Assembly (NCBI RefSeq): GCF_001715975.1
Contig: NZ_MARB01000004.1
Coordinates: 186,001-250,000, forward strand
DNA length: 64,000 nt
DNA from: Candidatus Thiodiazotropha endolucinida
GTDB lineage: Bacteria > Pseudomonadota > Gammaproteobacteria > Chromatiales > Chromatiaceae
Reading direction: 5' to 3'
This document shows positions 28,764-38,056 of this stretch, in pieces. The position numbers and the translations under genes were made by a program. Every line of letters begins with the position of its first letter. Positions within the stretch are counted from its first letter, which is position 1. The notes under the pieces were generated by a model. The model did no database searches, had not been told where the DNA came from, and saw only the letters and a program-made list of their open reading frames with translations.

Positions 28764-28839
28764 TGGAGCGGGAAACGAGATTCGAACTCGCGACCCCAAC
28801 CTTGGCAAGGTTGTGCTCTACCAACTGAGCTATTCCCGC
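28764..28839 (-). tRNA. tRNA-Gly (anticodon GCC)
   Basis: A 76-nt tRNA with encoded CCA. The acceptor GCGGGAA pairs with TTCCCGC, and the anticodon loop TTGCCAA gives GCC. It is the first tRNA of the cluster; an inverted repeat plus A-rich run at about 28725-28755 lies just 3' of it. Confidence 0.97.
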
Positions 28840-28933
28840 TTGATTCAGGAAGGGCGTATTGTAGCTACAGTTCGTCGTCTGTCAACCTTTTCCTGCCAGC
28901 GCGGCATGGAGATCGGGGCTATGCAGGCGGGTA

Positions 28934-29371
28934 TCAAGGATAGGCCCGGTAGGGCAGCGAAATGACGATCTCACCCTCGTTTTCAGTCCTCTGCATCCCA
29001 TTCACATCCGCATCCCATGGCAGTCTGAACCGGCGGCGCATCGAAGAGGAGGATGAGACAAAGCTATAACCCCTTTCGCTGCGGTTTTCCACGCGGTGTG
29101 CCTCTACGTTCTCCACCAGCAGGGAGCGTCCATCCACACTCACCTGTATCGCCTCGGGCGAGTAGCCTTGCAGAAAGATCCGCAAATGGTACCCCGAATC
29201 ATCCCGATCCTGTCTGAATCGGACACGTCGCTGTACTTGGAAGGATGATGGTGCATCCATGCCCCTGTTGTAAGACCCGCCAGGATTGTAATAGCCAGGA
29301 GGTTGCGCATGCAGTTGGGCAGCGGCCGCAACCATAATCAAGACGCTGACAAGATAAAGCACGCTTTTCAT
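28934..29371 (-). CDS. Secreted Hsp20/alpha-crystallin-like protein
   Basis: A 145-residue protein with an N-terminal signal peptide (MKSVLYLVSVLIMVAAAAQLHA) and a short Gly/Tyr/Pro-rich linker. The rest is an alpha-crystallin-type beta-sandwich: YHLRIFLQGYSPEAIQVSVDGRSLLV, then SMRRRFRLPWDADVNGMQRTENEGEIVISLP. Ordinary small heat-shock proteins are cytoplasmic, so a periplasmic form is unusual. The arginine-rich RRVRFRQDR precedes the domain. It interrupts the otherwise conserved pgsA-tRNA order. A chaperone role is inferred from the fold only. Confidence 0.75.
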   Translation of the reverse strand: MKSVLYLVSVLIMVAAAAQLHAQPPGYYNPGGSYNRGMDAPSSFQVQRRVRFRQDRDDSGYHLRIFLQGYSPEAIQVSVDGRSLLVENVEAHRVENRSERGYSFVSSSSSMRRRFRLPWDADVNGMQRTENEGEIVISLPYRAYP

Positions 29372-29510
29372 CGCAAACCTCCTCTAATATTCCTATGTTT
29401 CCTATTGTTAAGCTTAGCAGTTCAATAGCTCTAAACATGCCCGGATCAGATGCCGGTGGATGATATGACCTGGTGAATCTATCAACCCGCTATGGTGTGG
29501 CGGGGGTCGA

Positions 29511-30095
29511 CTACTTGCGTTCCAATGAACCACCCATCTGACGCTCTCCCAACAGGCTGGGCAAGGCGGCCCGGATATAGATCACCATCGACCAGAGTGT
29601 GAGTATGGCAGCAATATAGAGCAGCACAAAGCCAACGGTATAAACAGGAATATTCCACAACGGCTTTTCGTAGATCAGCAGCAGAATGGCAATCATCTGC
29701 ACCGCTGTCTTAAATTTACCGATATACGAGACCGCCACCATTGTCCTGGCGCCCAGTTCGGCCATCCACTCACGCAGGGCCGATATTGTAATCTCACGAC
29801 CGATGATGACTGCCGCCGGGATAGCGAATGCCGGTGTCGGCTCCGACTGTACGAGCAGTAACAGAGAGACCGCCACCATCAGTTTGTCCGCCACCGGGTC
29901 GAGAAAGGCGCCAAACGGCGATACCTGGCCCCAGCGTCTGGCCAGGTAGCCATCGAACCAGTCCGTCACGGCGGCGATTGAAAATACCACGGCACAGCTG
30001 AGACGCGCCCACTCCACCGGGAGATAGAAAAGCAGTACGAATACCGGTATCAAGACTATTCGCAACAGTGTGAGAATGTTAGGAATATTCCACAT
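29511..30095 (-). CDS. pgsA: CDP-diacylglycerol-glycerol-3-phosphate 3-phosphatidyltransferase
   Basis: Inner-membrane enzyme making phosphatidylglycerol phosphate. The CDP-alcohol phosphotransferase motif is complete: D48-G49-x2-A52-R53-x8-G62-x3-D66-x3-D70. It has 194 residues with about five hydrophobic spans; the N-terminal MWNIPNILTLLRI is the PgsA signature. It starts 10 bp after uvrC and keeps the uvrY-uvrC-pgsA order of other Gammaproteobacteria. Confidence 0.95.
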   Translation of the reverse strand: MWNIPNILTLLRIVLIPVFVLLFYLPVEWARLSCAVVFSIAAVTDWFDGYLARRWGQVSPFGAFLDPVADKLMVAVSLLLLVQSEPTPAFAIPAAVIIGREITISALREWMAELGARTMVAVSYIGKFKTAVQMIAILLLIYEKPLWNIPVYTVGFVLLYIAAILTLWSMVIYIRAALPSLLGERQMGGSLERK

Positions 30096-30105
30096 TTTTC
30101 AATCG

Positions 30106-31926
30106 CTAGCCCTTATCATGAAATGCGTGATAGATCTGCTCCGCCAAGGCTGTACTGATCCCCTCGACTCTGGAAATATCCTCTATCCCTGCCCTCGAAA
30201 GCTCTTGCAGGCCGCCAAACTGTTTCATCAGCCGCTGTCTGCGTTTGGGACCTATGCCCGGAATCTGTTCCAGAACCGACCGGTTTCGGCTCTTCGAGCG
30301 TCGCTGCCGGTGTGCTGTTATGGCGAAACGATGGGCTTCATCCCGAATCTGCTGGATTAAATGCAATGCTGGTGAATCAGCAGGCAGTATAAAGGGTGCT
30401 CTGCGCCCCAACAAGAACAGCTGTTCCTGACCGACCTTTCGGTCTGCACCCTTTGCCACCCCAACCAGGGTCAAACCCGAGATACCGAGATCCTGCAGGC
30501 GCTCATGCACAGCACCGATCTGACCCTTGCCACCGTCGATGAAAAGTATATCAGGCAACGCCACTTCACCTTTCTTAACCCTGCGGTAACGGCGCTCCAG
30601 CGCCTGAGCCATGGCGGCATAATCGTCCCCCGGGGTGATGTCTTCGATATTGAAGCGCCGGTAATCGGACTTCAGCGGCCCCTGTTCATTGAAGACAACA
30701 CAGGATGCGACAGTCGACTCACCCCGTGTATGGCTGATATCGAAGCACTCCATCCGCTCAGGGATAGCCGGCAGTTGCAAGGCCTGCTGCAATGCCTGCA
30801 ACCGCTCCTCCATACCGGCCTGGGCGCTGAGCCGGGCCTGCAGGGCGAGTTCCGCATTCCCCTGCGCCATCTTCAACCAGCGTGCGCGCTCTCCACGTAC
30901 CCTGCTGCTGATACGGACCCGCCGCTCCGCCTGTTGGCTGAGCACCTCTTCCAGCAGCCCCTTCTCAGCCAACCGGTGATTGAGGATGATCTCGTTGGGA
31001 ACCGGTTTTTCCAGATAGTATTGAGAGACAAACGCCTGCAGAATCGTCTCATCGGTGGCATCCCGGGGCACCGATGGATAGAACGACTTGTTGCCGAGGT
31101 TCCGTCCTGAGCGAATGTAAAACACCTGGATACAGGCACTTCCCCCTCGCTTGGCCAGGGCAACGATATCCAGATCCCCCCCTTCACCACTCACATATTG
31201 CCGCTCCTGAATCCTCCTTAGATGCTTGATCTGATCCCGGTAGATGGCCGCCTGTTCAAAATCCAGATTGCCGGAGGCCCGCTCCATCCACGCCACCAGT
31301 TCATCGACCACCTGGCTTGTTTTGCCCTCCAGGAAAAGTACCGCATGCTGTACATCCTCCCCGTAGGCCTGCGTCGAGATCAAGCCGACACAGGGTCCGC
31401 TGCAACGCTTTATCTGATATTGCAGGCACGCCCTCGATCGGTTGCGAAAAAAACTCTCTTCGCATTGACGGACAGGGAATAGCTTTTGCAGTACCTGGAG
31501 GGTTTCACGCGTCGACCCGGCGCTGGGATAGGGACCGAAGTAGCGCCCCTTTCCCCGCCGTGCGCCTCGTCTGAAGGAGAGTGCGGGATAGGTATGGTCA
31601 GTGGAGAGATAGATATAGGGGTAACTCTTGTCATCCCGCAACAGAACATTGTATTTGGGCTTGAGTGACTTGATGAGATGATTTTCGAGCAGCAGCGCTT
31701 CGGCCTCCGTGTGGGTGACGATGACCTCAATCTGGGCAATCTGCCCCACCATGATCTGAATGCGCCGATTGAGACTGCGGGTAAAGTAACTGGACACCCG
31801 CTTTTTCAGATTCCTGGCCTTGCCGACATAGAGTACATTGCCCTCGGCGTTGACCATGCGATAGACACCTGGCCTGGTGGTCAGGGTCTTGAGAAAGGCG
31901 GTGTGATCGAATTCATTCTGCTGCAT
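30106..31926 (-). CDS. uvrC: Excinuclease ABC subunit C
   Basis: The dual-incision nuclease of nucleotide excision repair, 606 residues. The GIY-YIG domain is N-terminal (TRPGVYRMVNAEGNVLYVGKARNLKKRVSSYF region), followed by a UVR/UvrB-binding segment (NLDFEQAAIYRDQIKHL), the RNase H-like second nuclease (ECFDISHTRGES; DILFIDGGKGQ) and a C-terminal helix-hairpin-helix pair (LEQIPGIGPKRRQRLMKQFGG). The ATG at 31926 matches family N termini, yet no Shine-Dalgarno is visible: a copy of the dispersed repeat ends 3 bp upstream and fills the leader. Confidence 0.96.
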   Translation of the reverse strand: MQQNEFDHTAFLKTLTTRPGVYRMVNAEGNVLYVGKARNLKKRVSSYFTRSLNRRIQIMVGQIAQIEVIVTHTEAEALLLENHLIKSLKPKYNVLLRDDKSYPYIYLSTDHTYPALSFRRGARRGKGRYFGPYPSAGSTRETLQVLQKLFPVRQCEESFFRNRSRACLQYQIKRCSGPCVGLISTQAYGEDVQHAVLFLEGKTSQVVDELVAWMERASGNLDFEQAAIYRDQIKHLRRIQERQYVSGEGGDLDIVALAKRGGSACIQVFYIRSGRNLGNKSFYPSVPRDATDETILQAFVSQYYLEKPVPNEIILNHRLAEKGLLEEVLSQQAERRVRISSRVRGERARWLKMAQGNAELALQARLSAQAGMEERLQALQQALQLPAIPERMECFDISHTRGESTVASCVVFNEQGPLKSDYRRFNIEDITPGDDYAAMAQALERRYRRVKKGEVALPDILFIDGGKGQIGAVHERLQDLGISGLTLVGVAKGADRKVGQEQLFLLGRRAPFILPADSPALHLIQQIRDEAHRFAITAHRQRRSKSRNRSVLEQIPGIGPKRRQRLMKQFGGLQELSRAGIEDISRVEGISTALAEQIYHAFHDKG

Positions 31927-31929
31927 GGT

Positions 31930-31963
31930 CTAGAGTCTGTTAACACTGATCCAATCGGCTCTG
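31930..31963. repeat. Dispersed repeat copy in the uvrC leader
   Basis: A diverged member of the repeat family: the core CTGTTAACACTGATCCAATC differs by one base from the 37825 copy, and the ends read CTAGAG and CTCTG. It occupies the position where the uvrC ribosome binding site would be expected. Confidence 0.65.
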
Positions 31964-32137
31964 CAGGCGCAAATAATAAGTGGTACCGGTAATTTGGGAT
32001 ATTAACAATCTTTATCCCTGGGACGACAGGCTCACGGTGAAAGCAACACCACCTGGGTAACCAATCTTCACAAAAAAACGGACCGCACTGGATTTGTTCG
32101 ATGGAGCCGGCGAATGTGGGACACACCAGTGATCGGG

Positions 32138-32770
32138 TTATCGACCGTCGAGCAGTTTCCTGGCACGCCGAAAGACCTTTTTAAACATCGCCGGGGTGAG
32201 CCTGCGGGTTTGGGTGTTGTAACGACTGCAGTGATAGGAGTCGATCATCAAGTGCCGTTCGTCGAGCTGATGCTCCATACCGTGGGAAAACGGATAGGCC
32301 TTCTGCCTAAGCCCAAGGGCCTTGATCACCGCCTGATGGGCGATCGATCCCAGGCTAATGACAATACTCCTCGCCGGCATATTTTCCAGTTCATGCTGTA
32401 GAAACCCGTTGCAGGTGTTGATTTCACTGCCGATCGGCTTGTTTTGAGGCGGAAGACACTTCACGGCATTGGTGATTCTGCAATTTTGCAACTGAAGGCC
32501 GTCGTTACGCGAGCTGGCTTCAGGTTGATTTGCAAAACCGAACTGGTGGAGTGTCTGATAGAGCAGGATACCGGCGTGATCACCGGTAAAGGGTCGACCC
32601 GTGGCATTGGCGCCATGCAACCCCGGCGCCAGACCGACAATCAGCAGTTGAGCATCATTATCGCCGAAAGGCGCAACCGGGGCAGCATGGTAGTCTGGGT
32701 AATCCGCTTTCACCCGGCCAAGAAAATCAACCAAACGGGGGCAAAGACGACACTTGGCGTCGAAGGTCAT
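32138..32770 (-). CDS. Iron-sulfur uracil-DNA glycosylase (family 5/UDGb-like)
   Basis: Base-excision enzyme of 210 residues. Motif 1 is GLAPGLHGANATGRPFTGDHAG, the family 5 form, which has no Asp or Asn catalytic residue at the classic place. Motif 2 is SYHCSRYNTQTRRLT. Cys7, Cys10, Cys105 and Cys120 are spaced like the ligands of the 4Fe-4S cluster of families 4 and 5. It overlaps the upstream response regulator gene by 4 bp, so the two are co-translated. Its position between uvrY and uvrC is an insertion into a conserved order. Confidence 0.85.
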   Translation of the reverse strand: MTFDAKCRLCPRLVDFLGRVKADYPDYHAAPVAPFGDNDAQLLIVGLAPGLHGANATGRPFTGDHAGILLYQTLHQFGFANQPEASSRNDGLQLQNCRITNAVKCLPPQNKPIGSEINTCNGFLQHELENMPARSIVISLGSIAHQAVIKALGLRQKAYPFSHGMEHQLDERHLMIDSYHCSRYNTQTRRLTPAMFKKVFRRARKLLDGR

Positions 32771-33417
32771 GAATGGTTTTCGGAATCTTTCAATATGCCA
32801 TGCCGATAGGCAAGGCGCGTCAATTCAACGTCATTTTTGATATCGAGCTTATCGTATATACGTTGCCGATAGGTGCTGACAGTTTTTGGACTCAGGGAGA
32901 GGATATCGGATATTTCCAGGTTCTTGTGTCCCTCCAGTATCTGCAGCAATACCTGCACTTCCCTCGATGACAGCATCTTAAAGGGATTCTCTGAATTCCC
33001 ATGCCACTCCATCAATGCATGTTTCCTGGCCACATCAGACGCGATGTAGTGATGACCTTCGTAGACAGCCTTGATGGCGCGCAGCATCTCATCGGCCGGA
33101 CATCCCTTGGTGAGAAAACCCATTGCGCCCACCTCATGCAGGCGGGAGGGAAAGGGATCTTCATCAAGAATGGTAAGGGCTATCACCTTCAGATCAGGTT
33201 TGATACGCAATAGCCTGCGGGTTGCTTCAATACCGCCCATGCCCGGCATATTGACATCCATCAGTACTAAGTCGGGAGAGGTCTTTTGTACCAACTCAAT
33301 CGCCTCTTCACCGCTTGACGCTTCTCCAGCGACATCGATATCGTGCGCCTTATCCAAGATCCCCTTTACACCGGTTCTGATCAGCTCGTGATCATCAACC
33401 AGTAGAACTTTTATCAT
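32767..33417 (-). CDS. uvrY: Two-component response regulator UvrY/GacA
   Basis: NarL-type regulator of 216 residues: receiver domain with phosphoacceptor Asp54 (LVLMDVNMPG) and Lys in LTKGCPA, then a LuxR-type helix-turn-helix (LSSREVQVLLQILEGHKNLEISDILSLSPKTVSTYRQRIYDKL region). In relatives it is phosphorylated by BarA/GacS and drives CsrB-type small RNA genes. Position beside uvrC supports the assignment. The partner kinase is not in the window. Confidence 0.92.
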   Translation of the reverse strand: MIKVLLVDDHELIRTGVKGILDKAHDIDVAGEASSGEEAIELVQKTSPDLVLMDVNMPGMGGIEATRRLLRIKPDLKVIALTILDEDPFPSRLHEVGAMGFLTKGCPADEMLRAIKAVYEGHHYIASDVARKHALMEWHGNSENPFKMLSSREVQVLLQILEGHKNLEISDILSLSPKTVSTYRQRIYDKLDIKNDVELTRLAYRHGILKDSENHS

Positions 33418-33586
33418 CTCTATATCTCATCAGGTCCTTCTTGTATCTATTTAACTGACCGGAATTGCATTCCTTTGTCGCTTCAAGAGTTATCCCGGTT
33501 GTAATACATATCGACCTAATGTACCCCAAACTGCCGGTCACGGCGAGTACCCTAAGTAATTAAATCGCTTATTCCCTGTACTTTAC

Positions 33587-34078
33587 TCAAGTATATTCAG
33601 GCTGCAGATATCCATTTGTAACTATATGATTTTTAATTATAAACCCATGTCCTTGCGCAACACAATATTGCAACCATTTAGTCAGAAAAAGGTTGATCCG
33701 CCAGCGCTGCTCCAGGGTGGGATTATCACCCCATCGGTGCAGGGGCAGGCTCGATTGTCGAAGATCCAGGACATCGATCTGGCTGGAGTCATGATAGACC
33801 CTGAGCGTTGCATCAGGGTCAGGGTAATCACCGACAGCATGACTGAAATAGTAGGTTAAGTGAACAAGTGATGTATAAGGGGTCTGCTCCATGACTTCGA
33901 GATAGAGATCCATCCCATGCTCAAGGTTGGATTGATATTGGCCTGACATCTCCGCAAGGCATGGCGCCAAACGCATCAATAACGCATAGTTTTCCTCACT
34001 AAGATCCAGCACCATACCCACGCTTGGCCTTTTGGCCAACATTTTGTTTATGCTCCATGGGTAACCGCTTCGGTACAT
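33587..34078 (-). CDS. DUF1249 protein (YqiB-like)
   Basis: A soluble protein of up to 163 residues matching the DUF1249 family: YALLMRLAPCLAEM, LHLEVMEQ-type region (DLYLEVMEQTPYTSLVHLTYYF) and DYPDPDATLRVYHDSSQIDVLD. It has no known function. The first 12 residues may not be translated: an ATG at 34042, with GGAG eleven bases upstream, gives a start closer to relatives. It stands alone between uvrY and the thioredoxin gene. Confidence 0.85.
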   Translation of the reverse strand: MYRSGYPWSINKMLAKRPSVGMVLDLSEENYALLMRLAPCLAEMSGQYQSNLEHGMDLYLEVMEQTPYTSLVHLTYYFSHAVGDYPDPDATLRVYHDSSQIDVLDLRQSSLPLHRWGDNPTLEQRWRINLFLTKWLQYCVAQGHGFIIKNHIVTNGYLQPEYT

Positions 34079-34381
34079 AATATAGATTCAACTCCGACTT
34101 CTCTCAGTATGCAATAGTATAGCGAGACGGTAGAAGCTCGAGTATTCGACAGGCATCCAAATGTGGGGAGAATAAAGAAACCCTGGTTTGATAGCATCAT
34201 CCAGGGTTATGAACCAAAACAGGGATCAGGCAATACTATGCAATCCCGCGGATCTCACTGCATCCGGTACACTGGCATCATTCCACTCTGATTCGACGAT
34301 CGCCTTTAGCGGCCCGGCACTTTGGCTTGGCCGCGATATAACACCTATGCCGGACAACTCACGAAGAGGTTGAACAAGAAA
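34079..34381. other. Gene-free spacer with an inverted repeat
   Basis: Spacer of 303 bp. The inverted repeat AACCCTGG...CCAGGGTT (34179-34208, 14-base loop) could form a hairpin downstream of the thioredoxin gene, but it lacks a T-run. No reading frame is convincing. Confidence 0.45.
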
Positions 34382-34759
34382 TCAGGCGTTTTGCCCCTTC
34401 TGCTGTTCTGCTTCGATTTGCGCGCGAACCTCATCCATATCCAGCTCACCCGCTTTACTCAACAGTTCGCGAAATGCGGATTCAGGCAGCGCTCCCGGTT
34501 GAGAGAAGATGATGATATTGTCGCGGAAGATCATCAGCGTAGGAATCGAGCGCACCTGAAAATGCATCGCCAACTCCTGCTCTTCCTCGGTATTGACCTT
34601 GCCGAAGACGATATTGTCATGATCCTCGGAAACCGACTCATAGGTAGGTGCAAAAGAGCGGCACGGTCCACACCAGGGAGCCCAGAAATCAATGATGACA
34701 AAATCGTTCTCTGTAATCGTCGATTCGAAGTTATCTTTTGTCAGTTCTACTACTGCCAC
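34382..34759 (-). CDS. Thioredoxin-family protein
   Basis: Cytoplasmic thioredoxin fold with an intact active site WCGPC (Cys30, Cys33) in FVIIDFWAPWCGPCRSFAP, the cis-Pro in SIPTLMIF, and FGKVNTEEEQELA typical of the family. At 125 residues it is about 15-20 longer than E. coli TrxA because of a charged tail (DEVRAQIEAEQQKGQNA). This subfamily is often called thioredoxin-like rather than TrxA. It is monocistronic here. Confidence 0.9.
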   Translation of the reverse strand: MAVVELTKDNFESTITENDFVIIDFWAPWCGPCRSFAPTYESVSEDHDNIVFGKVNTEEEQELAMHFQVRSIPTLMIFRDNIIIFSQPGALPESAFRELLSKAGELDMDEVRAQIEAEQQKGQNA

Positions 34760-34982
34760 AACACGGCCCCTTGATAATTCTCAAAAAATTGGATTGATGG
34801 TATCAGAATAGCCAACTTAATGCTTGTTGGACATTAATAGCTCTCGAAACAGGCTCATGACCATGATTTTCGACCCGTTTGAATACAGAACAAGCTACAT
34901 TCAAATGGGGAGGGATTTCAGAGAGGCCTCCCGCATGCACGACCTCTCCAATGACTGTTTCAGGAAACTCACCCGTACAGAT

Positions 34983-35699
<717 letters not shown>

Positions 35700-35805
35700 C
35701 TATCAATAGGTGGATATAGGGCATTTATGAAGGGGGGTCCCTCCCCCTTCGATCCGATACGGCTGATTAAAGCTTATCATTCAGGGATAGGCGACAGGCT
35801 CACTA

Positions 35806-37713
35806 TCAGCCTGCAGTCAACTTTAGCATTAAACTATTAAGTCGCCTCACGAAAGCAGCGGGATCATCCAACTGTCCACCTTCGGCAAGTTGAGCCTGAT
35901 CGAACAACACCTTAGTCAAATCGCCAAATTTGTCACCATCCTGTTCACCCTCCAGGCGCTCAACCAGTGGATGTTCGGCATTGATCTCCATGATAGGTTT
36001 GGTTTGAGGTGCGTCCTGTCCAACCGATTTGAGAACCCTGGCGAGATTGGCGCTCATATCATGCTCCTCCACCACAAGACAGGCCGGGGAGTCGGTCAGG
36101 CGCTGGCTTACACGGATCTCCTTAACCGCCTCGCCCAACACATCCTGCATACGTTGCAACAGTTCCTTATGCTCCTCTGACTGCTTCTCGCTGCTCTCCT
36201 TCTCTTCCTTGTCTTCCAGCTCTCCCAGATCGAGGGCGCCCTTGGCCACCGACTGCAGCTGCTTACCATCAAATTCGGTAAGACTTGTCACCAGCCATTC
36301 GTCGACCCGGTCAGACAGCAACAATACCTCGACGCCTTTCTTTTTCAGCACTTCGAGATGTGGGCTGAAACGCGCGGCCGCGGGCGAATCGGCGGTGATA
36401 TAGTAGATTTTATCCTGACCCTCCTGCATGCGGGAAACATAATCCACCAGGGATACGTTCTGCTCGTCCGTCTCATTGTGGGTTGTGGCAAAACGCAACA
36501 AACCGGCAATTCGATCACGATTGGCATAGTCTTCCGCCGGCCCTTCCTTCATCACCTTACCGAACTCATCCCAGAAGGTCTGATACTTTTCCTTGTCTGA
36601 TTCCGCCAGTTTCTCCAACGCAGACATAATGCGTTTTACATTGGCCTGCCTGATGGTGTCTATCTTGCGGTTATGTTGCAGGATTTCACGCGATACGTTC
36701 AGCGGCAGATCATCCGAATCCACCACGCCTTTCACAAAGCGTAGATAGCGGGGCATGAGCTTATCCGCCTCGTCCATGATGAACACCCGCCGCACAAACA
36801 GTTTCACGCCGTGTTTTTGATCCCTGTCCCAGAGATCGAACGGCGCTCGCTGAGGTATGTAGAGCAGGGCTGTATATTCATTGTTTCCCTCGACCTTGTT
36901 GTGGACGTGGGTCAGTGGATTCTCGAAGTCGTGAGAGACGTGTTTGTAAAACTCATGATACTCCTCTTCCGAGATATCGCTCCGATTGCGCATCCACAGC
37001 GCAGTTCCTTTATTGACCCGTTCAAATTCCGCTGTCTCGGGTTTCTCCTCGTCCTCGCCGTAATGCTCCTTCTCCATCTCCACCGGAATGGTGATGTGGT
37101 CGGAGAACTTGGAGATGATGGATCGTAGCCGATAGCTCTCTATAAAATCCTTCTCATCCTCACGCAGATGGAGAACGACGTCGGTGCCGCGGGTTGCCTT
37201 ATCCACGTTTTCGATGGTGAACGAACCCTCTCCGTCCGATTCCCAGCGAACGCCATGCTCCTGGCCCAGGCCGGCCCGACGCGTCAGCAGCGTCACCTTA
37301 TCGGCAACGATAAAGGCGGAATAGAAACCGACACCGAACTGGCCGATCAATTCGCTGTCCTTGGTCTGGTCTCCGGACATGGCTTCAAAAAATTTGCGTG
37401 TGCCTGAACTGGCAATGGTGCCGATAGTCTCGGCAACCTCCTGTCGGCTCATTCCGATACCGTTGTCGGAGATGGTGACGGTTCCCGCCTCTTTGTCGAG
37501 GGTTACCCGCACCCTGAGTTCGGGATCGTCCTCGAACAGGGCCTCGTCCGTCAGGGCTTCAAACCTCAGTTTTTCCGCCGCATCGGAGGCATTGGAGACT
37601 AATTCGCGCAGAAAAATCTCTTTGTTACTGTATAGCGATCGAATTACCAGGTTGAGCACCTGACTAACTTCTGCTTGAAAATCAAGGGTTTCCTTATGAG
37701 CTTCGACAGTCAT
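35806..37713 (-). CDS. htpG: Molecular chaperone HtpG (bacterial Hsp90)
   Basis: ATP-dependent chaperone of 635 residues. The N-terminal GHKL domain has [34 protein letters not shown] and [11 protein letters not shown]; the middle domain has [15 protein letters not shown] and [23 protein letters not shown]; the dimerisation domain has [12 protein letters not shown] and ends [12 protein letters not shown] near-consensus heat-shock promoter lies about 75-100 bp upstream, and a MITE-like element sits just beyond that promoter. Confidence 0.97.
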   Translation of the reverse strand: MTVEAHKETLDFQAEVSQVLNLVIRSLYSNKEIFLRELVSNASDAAEKLRFEALTDEALFEDDPELRVRVTLDKEAGTVTISDNGIGMSRQEVAETIGTIASSGTRKFFEAMSGDQTKDSELIGQFGVGFYSAFIVADKVTLLTRRAGLGQEHGVRWESDGEGSFTIENVDKATRGTDVVLHLREDEKDFIESYRLRSIISKFSDHITIPVEMEKEHYGEDEEKPETAEFERVNKGTALWMRNRSDISEEEYHEFYKHVSHDFENPLTHVHNKVEGNNEYTALLYIPQRAPFDLWDRDQKHGVKLFVRRVFIMDEADKLMPRYLRFVKGVVDSDDLPLNVSREILQHNRKIDTIRQANVKRIMSALEKLAESDKEKYQTFWDEFGKVMKEGPAEDYANRDRIAGLLRFATTHNETDEQNVSLVDYVSRMQEGQDKIYYITADSPAAARFSPHLEVLKKKGVEVLLLSDRVDEWLVTSLTEFDGKQLQSVAKGALDLGELEDKEEKESSEKQSEEHKELLQRMQDVLGEAVKEIRVSQRLTDSPACLVVEEHDMSANLARVLKSVGQDAPQTKPIMEINAEHPLVERLEGEQDGDKFGDLTKVLFDQAQLAEGGQLDDPAAFVRRLNSLMLKLTAG

Positions 37714-37784
37714 CTTTAGATTAGAACTCCAATTGGTTTAGATTGACGGTTTTTCGGTGGTTTGGATTTTTTTGTCGTCGCTTA

Positions 37785-37812
37785 ATATGGGGATTCCAAC
37801 GCTAATTTCAAG
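37785..37812 (-). promoter_or_regulatory. Sigma32 (RpoH) heat-shock promoter of htpG
   Basis: On the minus strand, CTTGAAA is followed by 13 bases and then CCCCATAT. Both boxes match the RpoH consensus (CTTGAAA, 11-16 bases, CCCCATNT) exactly. It points at htpG with a leader of roughly 65 nt. Confidence 0.85.
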
Positions 37813-37824
37813 AACCCAATTCAA

Positions 37825-38056
37825 TTAGGGCCTGTTAACACTAATCCAATGCGCCCTGCTGGGGCTGTTTTCGTGCCCAGCAAGGCAGAATGAGCGTAGT
37901 GTAGTTATTCTACATGAGCGAATGATAACGCCGCTGGGGCGAAAACAGCCCCAGCCCTTCGGGTTGCGCCCCGACGGAAGTGCCCTTGGGGTGCGCCTTG
38001 ATTGGCGCTTTTTCAGGCACAACAGGGCGCATTGGATTAGTGTTAACAGGCCCTAA
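37825..38056. mobile_element. MITE-like element with 34-bp perfect terminal inverted repeats
   Basis: The 232-bp element is bounded by perfect inverted repeats at 37825-37858 and 38023-38056 (each TTAGGG plus CCTGTTAACACTAATCCAAT plus GCGCCCTG). Inside, a second perfect 16-bp pair, GCTGGGGCTGTTTTCG (37858-37873) and its complement (37940-37955), encloses a third small inverted repeat (TGTAG...CTACA). It has no coding capacity. No clear target duplication is visible. The TAG stop of the barrel gene lies inside the right terminal repeat. Single-end relatives occur elsewhere in the window. Confidence 0.85.

Noticed and set aside
28383-28943. Several 60-90 codon frames on both strands
   Set aside because: They run through the tRNA-Leu, tRNA-Cys and tRNA-Gly genes.
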